A stretch of DNA of 64,000 bases from Chitinophaga ginsengisoli (GTDB lineage Bacteria > Bacteroidota > Bacteroidia > Chitinophagales > Chitinophagaceae): assembly GCF_003014595.1 (NCBI RefSeq), contig NZ_PYGK01000020.1, forward strand, positions 85,626 through 149,625. Direction: 5' to 3'. Shown here in pieces: positions 28,022 through 37,173 of the stretch. The notes under the pieces were generated by a model that ran no database searches, was not told the origin of the DNA, and worked only from the letters and a program-made list of their open reading frames with translations. Made by a program: the position numbers and the translations under genes. Numbering within the stretch: position 1 is the first letter of the stretch; every line of letters begins with the position of its first letter.

Positions 28022-28636
28022 ATGGCCACTTACACCATTAACTTTGACAACAACACTGACTCCCCCGGCAATTTTTGCATCTTCCAGCGAGACCCAAACA
28101 GTCCAAACCATGGTGTTTTCGTTCTCGCGTGGCTTGTTCAATTCGCCAACTCACATTCGAAGCTGCCCATTTCCTGGAATACCGATGTTTATTTTTTCTG
28201 GGCTAAAACCGGCATACTGGCGCCGGGAGTTATCTTTAATGCCGGTGAGGCTTTACCGACAAGTATGACTGAAAATAACGCAGTAACGCTCACCAAAGAA
28301 GGCGGCAATTACAAATTTGCAGGTCAGAAGAACTGGCACCAGCAGGGCATGCTTAGCGTTACCGCCGACAATATTACTGCCATTAACCAGGCCAGCGTGG
28401 GAATAGGTATGTCAGGTGCAGGTACGTTTGCTGTACAGGCCCAGCCTAATATGACTTTTTTGTTTTCACCTGGTGCAGAATATTGGGTAACATTTGGTGA
28501 CTTTCAGCAAGGGCAGGTGATGGATCCTACCGAATTTATCAATCCGGTGAAGGTTGATTTTCCGTATGGTATTTTTACAATGGATGTAACGCTTAATATG
28601 GATAATACCTGGACCATCTCCCAGGGCCAGGATTAA
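28022..28636 (+). CDS. RhiA-like protein of unknown function
   Basis: 204 residues from ATG 28022, preferred over an upstream in-frame ATG because the family-like beginning is TYTINFDNNTDSPGNFCIFQ. No signal peptide or membrane segment. The text (GVFVLAWLVQFANSHSKLPISWNTDVYFFWAKTGILAPGV) resembles RhiA, a rhizosphere-expressed protein of Rhizobium leguminosarum, and related small beta-rich proteins. The match is from memory and moderate. The biochemical role is unknown. Monocistronic. Confidence 0.6.
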   Translation: MATYTINFDNNTDSPGNFCIFQRDPNSPNHGVFVLAWLVQFANSHSKLPISWNTDVYFFWAKTGILAPGVIFNAGEALPTSMTENNAVTLTKEGGNYKFAGQKNWHQQGMLSVTADNITAINQASVGIGMSGAGTFAVQAQPNMTFLFSPGAEYWVTFGDFQQGQVMDPTEFINPVKVDFPYGIFTMDVTLNMDNTWTISQGQD

Positions 28637-28871
28637 AGGGTTATTGGTAAGCCTAGATGTTGCATCATAACCTTTGTCAGAACAAATAGCCGCTTACATA
28701 AGAAGGGTTCCATTATACGCTTTTTTTAACAGAGAACAGTTTTTTTAGCTAATAGTTCTGACGATCAGGAAAAAACGTGGTTGGCCAACCGATGTGATCA
28801 GGTAATAAGATGCTTTAATCATGTGGAAACGGTTTCGGGTAATAGGGAATGTTATGGAATTGGAAATGGCA

Positions 28872-29708
28872 TCATCTCTCCTTTTTATGCTCCGATATGC
28901 TTTGCCCCGTTATCTTTTTAAAGAGCCGGCTAAAATGTGCCGCGTCTTCGAAGCCAAGTTCATAGGCAATTTCTTTCGCTGACTTATCGGTGTAATATAA
29001 TAATCTTTTTGCTTCGTCAATTATTCGGTCATGAATGATCTGTAATGGTAATTTATAATGATAACGTGCGAATAAATTAGATAATGTCTTGGGGGATTTA
29101 TTTAGCTCATTGGCATAGAACTGTACCTGGTGTTGTGTTTTGAAATTCCTGTCTACTAATAAATTATACTTTCTTACGATGTCGAAATTATCAGATTCAA
29201 CCGGCTGCTCTTTGATGTATTGTTCTTTGGCTAATCTTGTACCAATGATAATTAACCTTTTTAATAACATTTTTAGCATCTCCGATTTTGTACTGTCGTC
29301 TGTTTCGAACTCCTCGATGAAGATGCTTTTCAGTATTTCGAGTTTTCTCTGATTAGATTTATCCAGCGTAATAAATAGCTGGCCGTAAGATCCAAAGAAT
29401 AAAAAACCTGCGCAGCTTACTTCATTATCATGATCAACAATACAATAAAAGTCCCGGTTATACTGCCAGGCGGTAATCTGCCGGGGTTCTTCAAATGTGA
29501 ATGACTGATTTGAAAACAGGGGCAATAAGCACCCCGAGGGGAAAATATATGCAATGTTGTCAATGTATACCTGCTGGGCCGGACCGCTATTTAAGGCAAT
29601 TGTAAAAAGCCGGTCTGCCGCTGCTTCTGTTCTCTTGCCAGAAAATACTTCATCTTCCAACAAGTGAATTATGCCGCCTGATCTTTGGTCAATGTGTGAA
29701 AACTTCAT
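28872..29708 (-). CDS. AraC family transcriptional regulator
   Basis: 278 residues. The N-terminal effector domain is cupin-like (about 1-160). The C-terminal AraC DNA-binding domain (about 185-275) has both helix-turn-helix units: KSPKTLSNLFARYHYKLPLQII and SAKEIAYELGFEDAAHFSRLFKKITGQS. The upstream gene on the same strand is a carboxymuconolactone decarboxylase-like gene, a possible target; no operator was identified. Confidence 0.9.
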   Translation of the reverse strand: MKFSHIDQRSGGIIHLLEDEVFSGKRTEAAADRLFTIALNSGPAQQVYIDNIAYIFPSGCLLPLFSNQSFTFEEPRQITAWQYNRDFYCIVDHDNEVSCAGFLFFGSYGQLFITLDKSNQRKLEILKSIFIEEFETDDSTKSEMLKMLLKRLIIIGTRLAKEQYIKEQPVESDNFDIVRKYNLLVDRNFKTQHQVQFYANELNKSPKTLSNLFARYHYKLPLQIIHDRIIDEAKRLLYYTDKSAKEIAYELGFEDAAHFSRLFKKITGQSISEHKKER

Positions 29709-29793
29709 TAGCTTATGTTATCCTTAAAATTTTCAGCTTATCTATAACTTCGGCTTCAGTGAATGATATAAGCTCCTATAAAGTTAGGATATC

Positions 29794-29810
29794 CCATATC
29801 CATGATATGG
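29794..29810. repeat. Short perfect palindrome upstream of the AraC gene
   Basis: CCATATC, CAT, GATATGG. It lies 86 bases upstream of the AraC start and could be an operator; this is inference. Confidence 0.35.
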
Positions 29811-29904
29811 TGTTTTTCACCGTTTTCATGGTGGAATTTAACATTCCAGGGCATTAAAATATTTTACGCAAGCAGTGCAGAAAAGATAGCGGCAACCGCG
29901 ATAT

Positions 29905-29944
29905 GTCTTGCAAGACCAGCTTATAAAAGCCGGCCTTGTAAGAC
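29905..29944. repeat. Long imperfect hairpin between the decarboxylase and AraC genes
   Basis: 18-base arms (29905-29922 and 29927-29944) with 15 Watson-Crick pairs, one G-T pair and two mismatches around the loop ATAA. It is about 60 bases beyond the decarboxylase stop and lacks a T-run. Confidence 0.5.
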
Positions 29945-30003
29945 ACTGAATAATATCCGGGTGATACCGGTATCTCTCAGTACAACTACACACAACAATT
30001 GTC

Positions 30004-30537
30004 TTAAATTTCAGGTGCAACAGGAAAGTCGATCGGGACCTTCACTATAGCGTTCAGGTAATTACTAAATGTTCTTTCAGCGATAATCATTAGTATATCA
30101 ACAAGGCTTTCGTTGGTATACCCTGCCGCAAAAAGATTGTCAATAGCTTGCTGGCTGGCATTCCCTTTTTTGTTGGTCACCTCTTTCACGAACTGGGCTA
30201 ATGCATCGAGCTTTGCATCAAAGCTTATGTTACCACGACGTATTTCCAGGATTTGTTCATCTGTAAAGCCGTTTAGTTTCCCAACCACCGTATGGGCGCT
30301 GATACAGTAATGGCAGCCGTTTATAGCGCTAACCATAAGGTTAATAACTTCTTTTTCCTGGATGGTAAGGGAACTCTTTGCATTAGACAATGCAAGATAG
30401 GTAGCCAAGCCATTTTCGGAACTTGCCATGAACGCATAACTATTAGGAACCCGGCCTAACTTCTTTTTAAGAGTATCAAATATGACCTGGTTGGCAGGGC
30501 TGACTTCTTCGCGGGTTGGTACTTTAAATGTTTTCAT
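30004..30537 (-). CDS. Carboxymuconolactone decarboxylase / AhpD-like protein
   Basis: 177 residues from ATG 30537 (MKTFKVPTREEVSP); a longer frame to 30579 has no support. The CMD/AhpD fold is marked by NGCHYCISAHTVVGK, in which the CxxC and the following His form the redox centre of AhpD-type peroxidases, preceded by LTIQEKEVINLMVSAI. Proteins of this kind reduce peroxides or act as hydroperoxide-linked reductases. It precedes the AraC gene on the same strand by about 295 bases. Confidence 0.85.
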   Translation of the reverse strand: MKTFKVPTREEVSPANQVIFDTLKKKLGRVPNSYAFMASSENGLATYLALSNAKSSLTIQEKEVINLMVSAINGCHYCISAHTVVGKLNGFTDEQILEIRRGNISFDAKLDALAQFVKEVTNKKGNASQQAIDNLFAAGYTNESLVDILMIIAERTFSNYLNAIVKVPIDFPVAPEI

Positions 30538-30579
30538 TGCTTTGTATTTATTGACAGTACAAAATTGCATTCCATTCAC

Positions 30580-30925
30580 CCTCCGAAAAATGTATTTAAT
30601 TCCCTAAGACTTGCCAATTTTCCTAATACCAGCAACCTCGCTGATAGACAGGTTAGGTCGTGTGGATTGAATGGCTGTTTAACAGGGGGAGCTACCTGTG
30701 AAGAAGGGAGTAAGTATATAGTAACACAGGATTAGAGGTGGAGTTGATCCGGTGTTGATCTCCGGTTGTATAATTGCGGTAGAATTTAAGCAGAAGTAGG
30801 ATTGAGGGAAGATCCGGTAATAGCCGGTCTACTGCAGGGGCAAACTGCGGCTGTGGGGCGAGATATGATATTAAATGGGGTATAGGGTTTTGCTCATCAA
30901 AATACATCCAGGTGGCAGGGATCGT
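30580..30925. other. Intergenic stretch without a gene
   Basis: 346 bases. A 71-codon minus-strand frame here has no start signal or protein-like features and is not called. No terminator or repeat was recognised. Confidence 0.3.
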
Positions 30926-31681
30926 TTATTCACGCTGAATTAGGGACGGGTGGGCATGTGCGTATATATAATCTGGAGTTGCTTGCACCCGCAATAAGGT
31001 CTTCCTGGGGTAAGTGGGTTTACTAAAGCACTTCTGTGTTTGCGCCGCTGCCACAGCAATAATATCGGCTGCCAGGTATTGCCTGTTACCTGATACACAG
31101 TCTTTGTGCATACCTCTCACCTGCAAGGTGACTACAAGCGTTCCCGCTCCGGGAACATCCAGTGGTATATTTGTTTCTTCGAAAAGCATATCCGGATTGA
31201 TCCTCAGGGTAGCCGTTGCTGTACCCGTAACCTGACCTCTGATAAAATCAATACGCGCCGCGATCACTTTTACTTCCAGTGCGGCGATGCCCTTGTATTG
31301 AGCGATGGTTTGGGATGGAATATGCAAAGTACCATTCCGGAAAAGCGTGGGCGCCACAGTAAAGAAACGGTCAGCTCCCGTATGCTGATTAAAGCGGAAG
31401 CCTGTGATAGCTGCATGATTGCTTCCTGCTGCGATGAGTGCTTTGTTCAGGCGATTGATATGGCCGCTGTCACAACGGATATCCAGATCGTCGTAGAAAG
31501 CATGGCGAATCAGCGCAGCTTTCCTGCTGGCCATGCCAAAGCGCCGGGCAGCACGCCGGGTGGCATGGGTTTGTCGTACTATTTCAGGCATGCTACGCAG
31601 GAAGTATTCACCGTTGCGCTCATAGCCGATGAGATTACCGAGTTTACCGGTAAAAGGAATGATAGATGTTTGTTTTGCCAT
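30926..31681 (-). CDS. Conserved-looking Bacteroidetes protein, DUF6266-like start
   Basis: 251 residues, no signal peptide, Arg/Ala-rich. The N-terminus IIPFTGKLGNLIGYERNGEYFLRSMPE resembles the start of DUF6266 proteins (a GKVGN-type segment then a RSxP segment). Residues 50-90 are helical and basic; residues 100-240 are beta-rich. Function unknown; neighbours give no clue. Confidence 0.5.
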   Translation of the reverse strand: MAKQTSIIPFTGKLGNLIGYERNGEYFLRSMPEIVRQTHATRRAARRFGMASRKAALIRHAFYDDLDIRCDSGHINRLNKALIAAGSNHAAITGFRFNQHTGADRFFTVAPTLFRNGTLHIPSQTIAQYKGIAALEVKVIAARIDFIRGQVTGTATATLRINPDMLFEETNIPLDVPGAGTLVVTLQVRGMHKDCVSGNRQYLAADIIAVAAAQTQKCFSKPTYPRKTLLRVQATPDYIYAHAHPSLIQRE

Positions 31682-31955
31682 TTGAGATGATTTTGATGAG
31701 ATATAAAAGTAATATAACTTGTCGACCGCATTTTCGGGATAGATTAATGGTTATCTAAGACGGAGACGAGGGGAATTGTATAGCATTCAATGATAATTCG
31801 GGTGGCATTTGACAATGGCAAATGCGAGTCGAATAAGGTTTAGAGAATATCGAAAAAAGATATTCACCGTGTATTAAGATGGGGCCTGATAATAACAGGG
31901 GGCAGGATTGATGCCGTGGTGGAGATGCGATGTTTAAACAGGTGTGCCGGTTATA

Positions 31956-32633
31956 CTATAAGTTATCAATAACGTCCTTATACCCTCTCCCAATAGGAAT
32001 CGGTATCCCTTTTATTTCCACCACTTCGGCAGTATATGAATCAATCTGGTTAACGGATACAATGAAAGAACGATGGATGCGCTTAAAAAGATGCTCCGGT
32101 AGTACCTCCTCGATCTCATTAGTGCTCATCTTGGACAGGTACTCACTTTTGGTCGTAACGATTTTAATGTACTCGCGCTGGCTCTCGATATACAAAATCT
32201 CCGAGAACAATATTTTGACCTTCCGCTTTTGTACGTTCACGAAAATAAAATCTTTGGTATCCCCTGCTGTCCGGCGATACTCGGCATTTACTTTATTCAC
32301 AGCAGTGAGGAAGCGTTCGAATTCAAAAGGCTTCAACAGGTAATCTGTTACATTCAGGTTAAACCCTTCTACAGCATATTGATGATAGGCGGTGGTAACT
32401 ATTACAGATGGCGGATTGACAAGTGTTCTCAGAAAAGCCATGCCTTTTAGCTTTGGCAGATGAATATCCAGGAAAATGAGGTCTGTCTCATTGTGTAACA
32501 GGAATTCAGCAGCAAGGATCGCATCTTTAAAAGTTCTTTGTAATGCCAGGAACGGAACGGCTGATATATAGTCGCTTAGCACCTTTGCTGCCAGCGGCTC
32601 ATCTTCGATGATAATGCACTTTATTTTAGACAT
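31956..32633 (-). CDS. LytTR family response regulator
   Basis: 225 residues. The receiver domain (about 1-120) has acidic pocket EDE (10-12), phosphoacceptor D56 in LIFLDIHLPK and the conserved Lys in DYLLKPFEFE. The C-terminal LytTR DNA-binding domain (about 130-222) has FVNVQKRKVKILFSEILYIESQ and RIHRSFIVSVNQID. It overlaps the end of the kinase gene by eight bases and forms a two-component pair with it. Confidence 0.95.
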   Translation of the reverse strand: MSKIKCIIIEDEPLAAKVLSDYISAVPFLALQRTFKDAILAAEFLLHNETDLIFLDIHLPKLKGMAFLRTLVNPPSVIVTTAYHQYAVEGFNLNVTDYLLKPFEFERFLTAVNKVNAEYRRTAGDTKDFIFVNVQKRKVKILFSEILYIESQREYIKIVTTKSEYLSKMSTNEIEEVLPEHLFKRIHRSFIVSVNQIDSYTAEVVEIKGIPIPIGRGYKDVIDNL

Positions 32634-33663
32634 GACTGTCGAGATTTATTTTCAAGGTAGCTGTAAACGTAAAATCTCCGGACTGTACATCAAGACTGTA
32701 ATTGGTGTATAACAATGCCAGCTGGCGACGCAGATTGGACAACCCGATATTTTCCTTCACTTTATTATTTTCTGCCAGCTCGCCGGTTGAATTTTCAACA
32801 GTAAAAAGCAGTGTTCTGTTTTTTACAGAGAGATGGATAGTGACCGATGGACGATCCCTGGTTTCTGATACACCATGTTTAAAGGCATTTTCAACCAGCG
32901 GGATCAGCAACAGTGGGGGAATGCTTTGCTTCCTGTCTTCCAGATCATGATTGAAATTAACATGCAGTGATTCGTCGTAGCGTAGTTTCTCCAACTCAAT
33001 ATAATCGTCAATAATTTTGATCTCCTGTTCAATAGCGGCGTATGGTGCGCTGGTTTCATATAACATATATCGCAGGATCTTGGATAATCGCAAAATAGAC
33101 TCAGGCGCCAGGTCTGACTTATCTCTGGCCAACGAATAGATATTGTTTAGTGTATTGAATAAGAAATGGGGATTGGTTTGTGACCTGAGATAATTAAGCT
33201 CTGCCTGCTGGCTTGCTATCTGTAGTTGCTGCGCTGATTGCTTCAGCTTTATATAATTGAAAAGATGCCTGATTACGCCGAAAAATATAATTGATCCAAT
33301 ACTATATCCTGTCAGTTCACCGATCCTTTTGTCTGTCGTAAGTGTGTTGTCCAACACCGTATAAATATGTAATCCTACTCCAAATGCTCTCCAGAGAAAA
33401 ATACCCAGGGAGTAAGCAAAGAAATACGGCAGCACGAGCAGGAATGACCGGAAGAACCTTTTCAGGCTCATACCTGGTATAGTATGTTCCAGCAGGCGAT
33501 AATTCAGCACAGACACATAACATGCTAACCAGGTTTCATTGACAGCCCTTGGTAGTAACTGACTGCTGTGTCCTGCTATGCTGCCCAGGAGGTTCAGTAA
33601 TAAAAATGCGGGCACCAGCCAGACGTATAATTCAGATCGTTTTATGCCGGATAGGAGCTTCAT
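32626..33663 (-). CDS. LytS-type sensor histidine kinase
   Basis: About 345 residues from ATG 33663 (MKLLSGIKRSELYVW); a longer frame to 33735 needs a TTG start. Four hydrophobic segments form the membrane part (about 12-150). The His kinase domain has the phosphoacceptor region LRSQTNPHFLFNTLNNI and an ATPase end with PPLLLIPLVENAFKHG and GLSNLRRQLALLY. No periplasmic sensor domain is visible, so the signal is probably sensed in the membrane. Divergent from the DUF4395 gene. Confidence 0.92.
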   Translation of the reverse strand: MKLLSGIKRSELYVWLVPAFLLLNLLGSIAGHSSQLLPRAVNETWLACYVSVLNYRLLEHTIPGMSLKRFFRSFLLVLPYFFAYSLGIFLWRAFGVGLHIYTVLDNTLTTDKRIGELTGYSIGSIIFFGVIRHLFNYIKLKQSAQQLQIASQQAELNYLRSQTNPHFLFNTLNNIYSLARDKSDLAPESILRLSKILRYMLYETSAPYAAIEQEIKIIDDYIELEKLRYDESLHVNFNHDLEDRKQSIPPLLLIPLVENAFKHGVSETRDRPSVTIHLSVKNRTLLFTVENSTGELAENNKVKENIGLSNLRRQLALLYTNYSLDVQSGDFTFTATLKINLDSHV

Positions 33664-33860
33664 ATTGAAGTTTGATGGGGTAAATGTCGATAAAATGTTC
33701 TTGCTTTCATCACTCCACAGGGATAATTGACCCAATTCTGTCGTTCGTTGACCACGAGGCGTTGTTCATTGACCGGGCATTACACCAATCAGCCCGATTG
33801 GCTATTCTTGTATCGTCAATGGCTGACAACTCCATCCCTCACCTTCAATTTAATTAAAAC

Positions 33861-34523
33861 ATGAACAAGTTCTTACAATTCGGAGAAATAGTAGAAGGAT
33901 ACGATATTCCTGTTCTGAACGAAAGAGAGATCAGGGCGGCAGCAGGCATCCTGTTCCTGGCCGTTTATACATCATTGATGTTTATCCTCTTTGACGGCAA
34001 TTTCATACTTGTAAAGTATGTGCTCACATTTTTCTTACTCGACTTGCTGATTCGTGTATTGATCAATCCCAGGTTCTCCCCTCTGATGATAGCCGGACGT
34101 CTGATAGTCCGTAATCAGGTACCTGAATACGTTGGTGCGCCGCAAAAGAGATTCGCCTGGATCATTGGGATTGTTCTATCGGCGACCATGTTCTATTTCT
34201 TCATCATTGTTAATGCCTACAGCGTTATTACCGGTTCGGTTTGCATGGTTTGCCTGTTATTCCTGTTTTTCGAGGCGGCTTTTGGTATCTGTCTCGGTTG
34301 CAAGATTTATCCGTGGTTTAACAGGAAGAAAGTACAGCATTGCCCGGGGGAAGTGTGCGATGTCAGGTCGAGGCAGGAAATACAGAAAGTGTCTGTAGTA
34401 CAGTTGACCGTATTGTTGCTATTTATTGGCCTGATCTTCTTTGCATCCAGTCAACTCAATGCCCGCTATAGCAAGCCACCGCACGATCTGTTTAAAACCC
34501 CTGCCACCGCTAAAATCAGGTAG
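33861..34523 (+). CDS. DUF4395 family membrane protein
   Basis: 220 residues. The family start VLNEREIRAAAGILF and the conserved FEAAFGICLGCKIYPWF, with two Cys in CLGC, place it in DUF4395. Four hydrophobic segments (about 25-45, 50-68, 98-140 and 180-200). The stop is two bases before the ATG of the aminotransferase gene, so the two are one operon. Function unknown; the Cys pair suggests redox or metal chemistry at the membrane. Confidence 0.82.
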   Translation: MNKFLQFGEIVEGYDIPVLNEREIRAAAGILFLAVYTSLMFILFDGNFILVKYVLTFFLLDLLIRVLINPRFSPLMIAGRLIVRNQVPEYVGAPQKRFAWIIGIVLSATMFYFFIIVNAYSVITGSVCMVCLLFLFFEAAFGICLGCKIYPWFNRKKVQHCPGEVCDVRSRQEIQKVSVVQLTVLLLFIGLIFFASSQLNARYSKPPHDLFKTPATAKIR

Positions 34524-34525
34524 AT

Positions 34526-36058
34526 ATGGTACCGTTATCTATGAGCCGTGAAAGCGGACTGGAAGATTACTTTTCTTCTTACAGAGAGAATATCATTGGT
34601 CTTCAACAGCACTTTGAATCGCCATTTGGCATCAGGAGGATCATTTATGCCGACTGGACTGCCAGCGGAAGGTGTTATGGTCCTATTGAACATTATATAC
34701 AGCGGGAAATACTTCCTTTCGTTGGTAATACCCACACAACAACTACTGTTACCGGAAGCTCGATGTCCAACGCTTATGAGGAAGCAAAACACGTCATTAA
34801 AAAACATGTTAACGCGAGTGCAGATGATGTGTTACTCTTTTGCGGCAGCGGAATGACAGCAGCGGTAAACAAACTGCAACGTATATTAGGCATGAGAGTA
34901 CCGGAGCGCATTGCTACGTATACAGGTGGGGAATGGCTATCATGCGATGAAGCATTGCAGCCTGTAGTTTTCGTGACACACATGGAGCATCATAGCAATC
35001 ATATCAGCTGGCTTGAAACAATAGCAAGAGTAGAGATCATTCAGATGGGAGAAGACGGGCATGTGGATATGGCACACTTCCGTTTTTTACTGGAGCAGTT
35101 CAAAGACCGCGTGTATAAAATTGCAGCTGTAACAGCATGTTCTAATGTTACGGGTATCCGGACTGACTATCATGAAATTGCCCGACTTATTCATGCACAT
35201 GGTGGATGGTGCTTTGTAGACTTTGCCTGTTCGGCAGCTTATTGTGAGATAGATATGCATCCTGCTGAAAGTGGTGCGCACCTGGATGCGATCTATTTTT
35301 CGTGTCATAAGTTCCTGGGCGGACCGGGTACGCCTGGTGTATTGCTCTTTAACAGACAGCTTTACAGTAACGCGGTCCCTGATCAACCGGGAGGAGGGAC
35401 TGTTAAGTATACCAATCCCTGGGGCGCGCGGGAATATGTAACAGATATCGAACAACGCGAAGATAGCGGAACGCCTCCGTTTTTGCAGGGAATAAAGGCC
35501 GCAATGTGTATCCGGTTGAAGGAAGAAATGGGCGTAGCCCATATGCTGAAGCGGGAAGAGGAACTGCTGGCGGTTATTTTCCAGCGATTATCTGATATGA
35601 AGCATATACAGATATTGCAGGCTAATGTAACAAAACGTTTGGGCGTGATCTCGTTTATGGTAACCGGGGCACACTATAACCTGGTGGTCAGGCTGCTTAA
35701 TGACAGATTCGGGATTCAGATGAGGGGTGGATGCTCCTGCGCAGGAACCTACGGACATATGCTGCTGGATGTTGACAAGGCCCGGTCGTATGCGATACGC
35801 GATTCAATCCGTGCCGGAGATTTATCATGTAAGCCCGGATGGGTCAGGCTATCCATACATCCTACCATGACGAATGCCGAGATAAACTTTATACTTGATG
35901 CTATTGAGATCACTGTCGCTAATATCCAGGAATGGGAGAAGGATTATTATTATGATAGCAGTTCAAATGAGTATTTCTTTAAAGGAGATGCGGGCTGGGA
36001 ACACAAGAAAGTTGCAGACTGGTTTGATGTTGCACGGTGGATGGATATCGCCGTATAG
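34526..36058 (+). CDS. Class V aminotransferase-fold PLP enzyme (cysteine desulfurase-like)
   Basis: 510 residues. PLP-binding features in order: FCGSGMTAAVNKLQ, MEHHSNHISW, FVDFACSAAY and the Schiff-base lysine in SCHKFLGGPGTPG. The C-terminal RGGCSCAGTYGH has cysteines in the place of the cysteine desulfurase active-site loop. It is longer than SufS/CsdA (about 410), with an extra C-terminal part of about 70 residues (EWEKDYYYDSSSNEYF). It could be a cysteine desulfurase-like or isopenicillin-epimerase-like enzyme; substrate not determined. Cotranscribed with the DUF4395 gene. Confidence 0.85.
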   Translation: MVPLSMSRESGLEDYFSSYRENIIGLQQHFESPFGIRRIIYADWTASGRCYGPIEHYIQREILPFVGNTHTTTTVTGSSMSNAYEEAKHVIKKHVNASADDVLLFCGSGMTAAVNKLQRILGMRVPERIATYTGGEWLSCDEALQPVVFVTHMEHHSNHISWLETIARVEIIQMGEDGHVDMAHFRFLLEQFKDRVYKIAAVTACSNVTGIRTDYHEIARLIHAHGGWCFVDFACSAAYCEIDMHPAESGAHLDAIYFSCHKFLGGPGTPGVLLFNRQLYSNAVPDQPGGGTVKYTNPWGAREYVTDIEQREDSGTPPFLQGIKAAMCIRLKEEMGVAHMLKREEELLAVIFQRLSDMKHIQILQANVTKRLGVISFMVTGAHYNLVVRLLNDRFGIQMRGGCSCAGTYGHMLLDVDKARSYAIRDSIRAGDLSCKPGWVRLSIHPTMTNAEINFILDAIEITVANIQEWEKDYYYDSSSNEYFFKGDAGWEHKKVADWFDVARWMDIAV

Positions 36059-36070
36059 GGGCTTTAAAGT

Positions 36071-36116
36071 AGAGGGAGCACTTCAATAGCCAAGGTGCTC
36101 CCTCTTTATTTTATTT
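36071..36116 (+). terminator. Terminator between convergent genes
   Basis: AGAGGGAGCAC (36071-36081) and GTGCTCCCTCT (36095-36105), perfect 11 bp, then TTATTTTATTT. It serves the aminotransferase gene and partly the convergent MBL gene. Confidence 0.85.
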
Positions 36117-37085
36117 ATCTGTAAATATTGTCGTATAGTTAGCTGGCACCCACTCATACTGTTTACCAACCGCTTTTAAATGTCCGATTCCTGGAAAGGA
36201 AAGATGCGAAGTCGCAATCCAATAGCCATCTTTAACGGCTTCATTGAATGCTTTGCGACGGGCAGCTGCAGCAGCAGACAGGTCGACATCAAAATCAATT
36301 GTTACAGCAGGATCTGAGAATTGAACGGCTCCTGCATGTATCACATCTCCCCAGAACATGAGCTTTTGTCCTTTACTTGCTATCATATAGAAACTATGCC
36401 CGGGCGTATGCCCGGTAGCGTTGATAGATGTGATGCCTGGAAACAATTGTGCTCCTGGATCATAAGTCTTTACCTTGCCGGCTTTCTGATAAGGCAAGAT
36501 CGCAGTCTGCGCCGGATCGAAGAACGGTTGTGCCCTTTTGTTGGCCTTTTCCTTATTGCCAGTTGTTAACCAGAATGCTGCTTCTTGTTTGCTGATATAA
36601 ATAGTCGCATTGGGGAAGACCATTTTATCCCCTTCTATAAGTCCTCCTACATGATCTGTATGCAGATGTGTGAGCAGTACAGCGGTGATGTTTTCAGGAT
36701 GAAAGCCTGCGTCAATGAGATGTTGTTTTAATTTACCCAGGGTGGGGCCGAAGAAGCTGCCGCAGCCGGCGTCAATGAGTATTTGTTGGTTGTTTGCCAG
36801 AATAAGGAAACCGGTAATGGAAGTTTCGGCAACAGTATCAAGAAAGTTATTCCGCAGCAATTCCTGTATTTCTCCGGGTTTGGTTTCATGTAACAGGGTT
36901 TTCAGGTTCAGGGGAATGGTGCCATCGGAAAGCGCGATGACCTGGTAGTCACCGAGCTGCATGCGGTAGAAGCCTGGCTGTTCAGGAAGCTGGGAACTTG
37001 TTGTCTGGGCTTTAGCCGCAAATATGACACTCAGTAGTGATAACGCTAAAAATCCTTTCAAGGAAAATGCACTTAGAAATTTCAT
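36111..37085 (-). CDS. Secreted MBL-fold metallo-hydrolase
   Basis: 324 residues with a signal peptide (about 1-26, ending AAKAQ). The zinc motif is H140-L-H142-T-D144-H145-VGG, with later ligands in ATGHTPGHSFY and MFWGDVIHAG. The sequence is like the quorum-quenching-lactonase/PNGM-type MBL hydrolases; the true substrate is unknown. A perfect palindrome (37139-37169) lies 54 bases upstream of its start, between it and the Crp-type regulator gene on the same strand. Confidence 0.88.
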   Translation of the reverse strand: MKFLSAFSLKGFLALSLLSVIFAAKAQTTSSQLPEQPGFYRMQLGDYQVIALSDGTIPLNLKTLLHETKPGEIQELLRNNFLDTVAETSITGFLILANNQQILIDAGCGSFFGPTLGKLKQHLIDAGFHPENITAVLLTHLHTDHVGGLIEGDKMVFPNATIYISKQEAAFWLTTGNKEKANKRAQPFFDPAQTAILPYQKAGKVKTYDPGAQLFPGITSINATGHTPGHSFYMIASKGQKLMFWGDVIHAGAVQFSDPAVTIDFDVDLSAAAAARRKAFNEAVKDGYWIATSHLSFPGIGHLKAVGKQYEWVPANYTTIFTDK

Positions 37086-37138
37086 TGTCTTTAAAAATTA
37101 GAACACAAATTTCCTGTAGTGATCTCCGGGGTGAAAGG

Positions 37139-37169
37139 ACATTTGTCACTTAAAAATTGTGACAAATGT
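37139..37169. promoter_or_regulatory. Perfect palindrome, candidate Crp/Fnr-type operator
   Basis: ACATTTGTCAC (37139-37149), nine-base spacer TTAAAAATT, GTGACAAATGT (37159-37169): perfect 11-bp arms. The half-site TGTCAC/GTGACA recalls the TGTGA of the Crp family. No T-run follows on either strand, so a terminator is unlikely. Probable target is the MBL gene; regulation by the adjacent Crp-type protein is inference. Confidence 0.55.
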
Positions 37170-37173
37170 GCCG

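Noticed and set aside
30692..30907. 71-codon frame on the minus strand
   Set aside because: No start signal, no recognised features and it lies in an otherwise empty gap.
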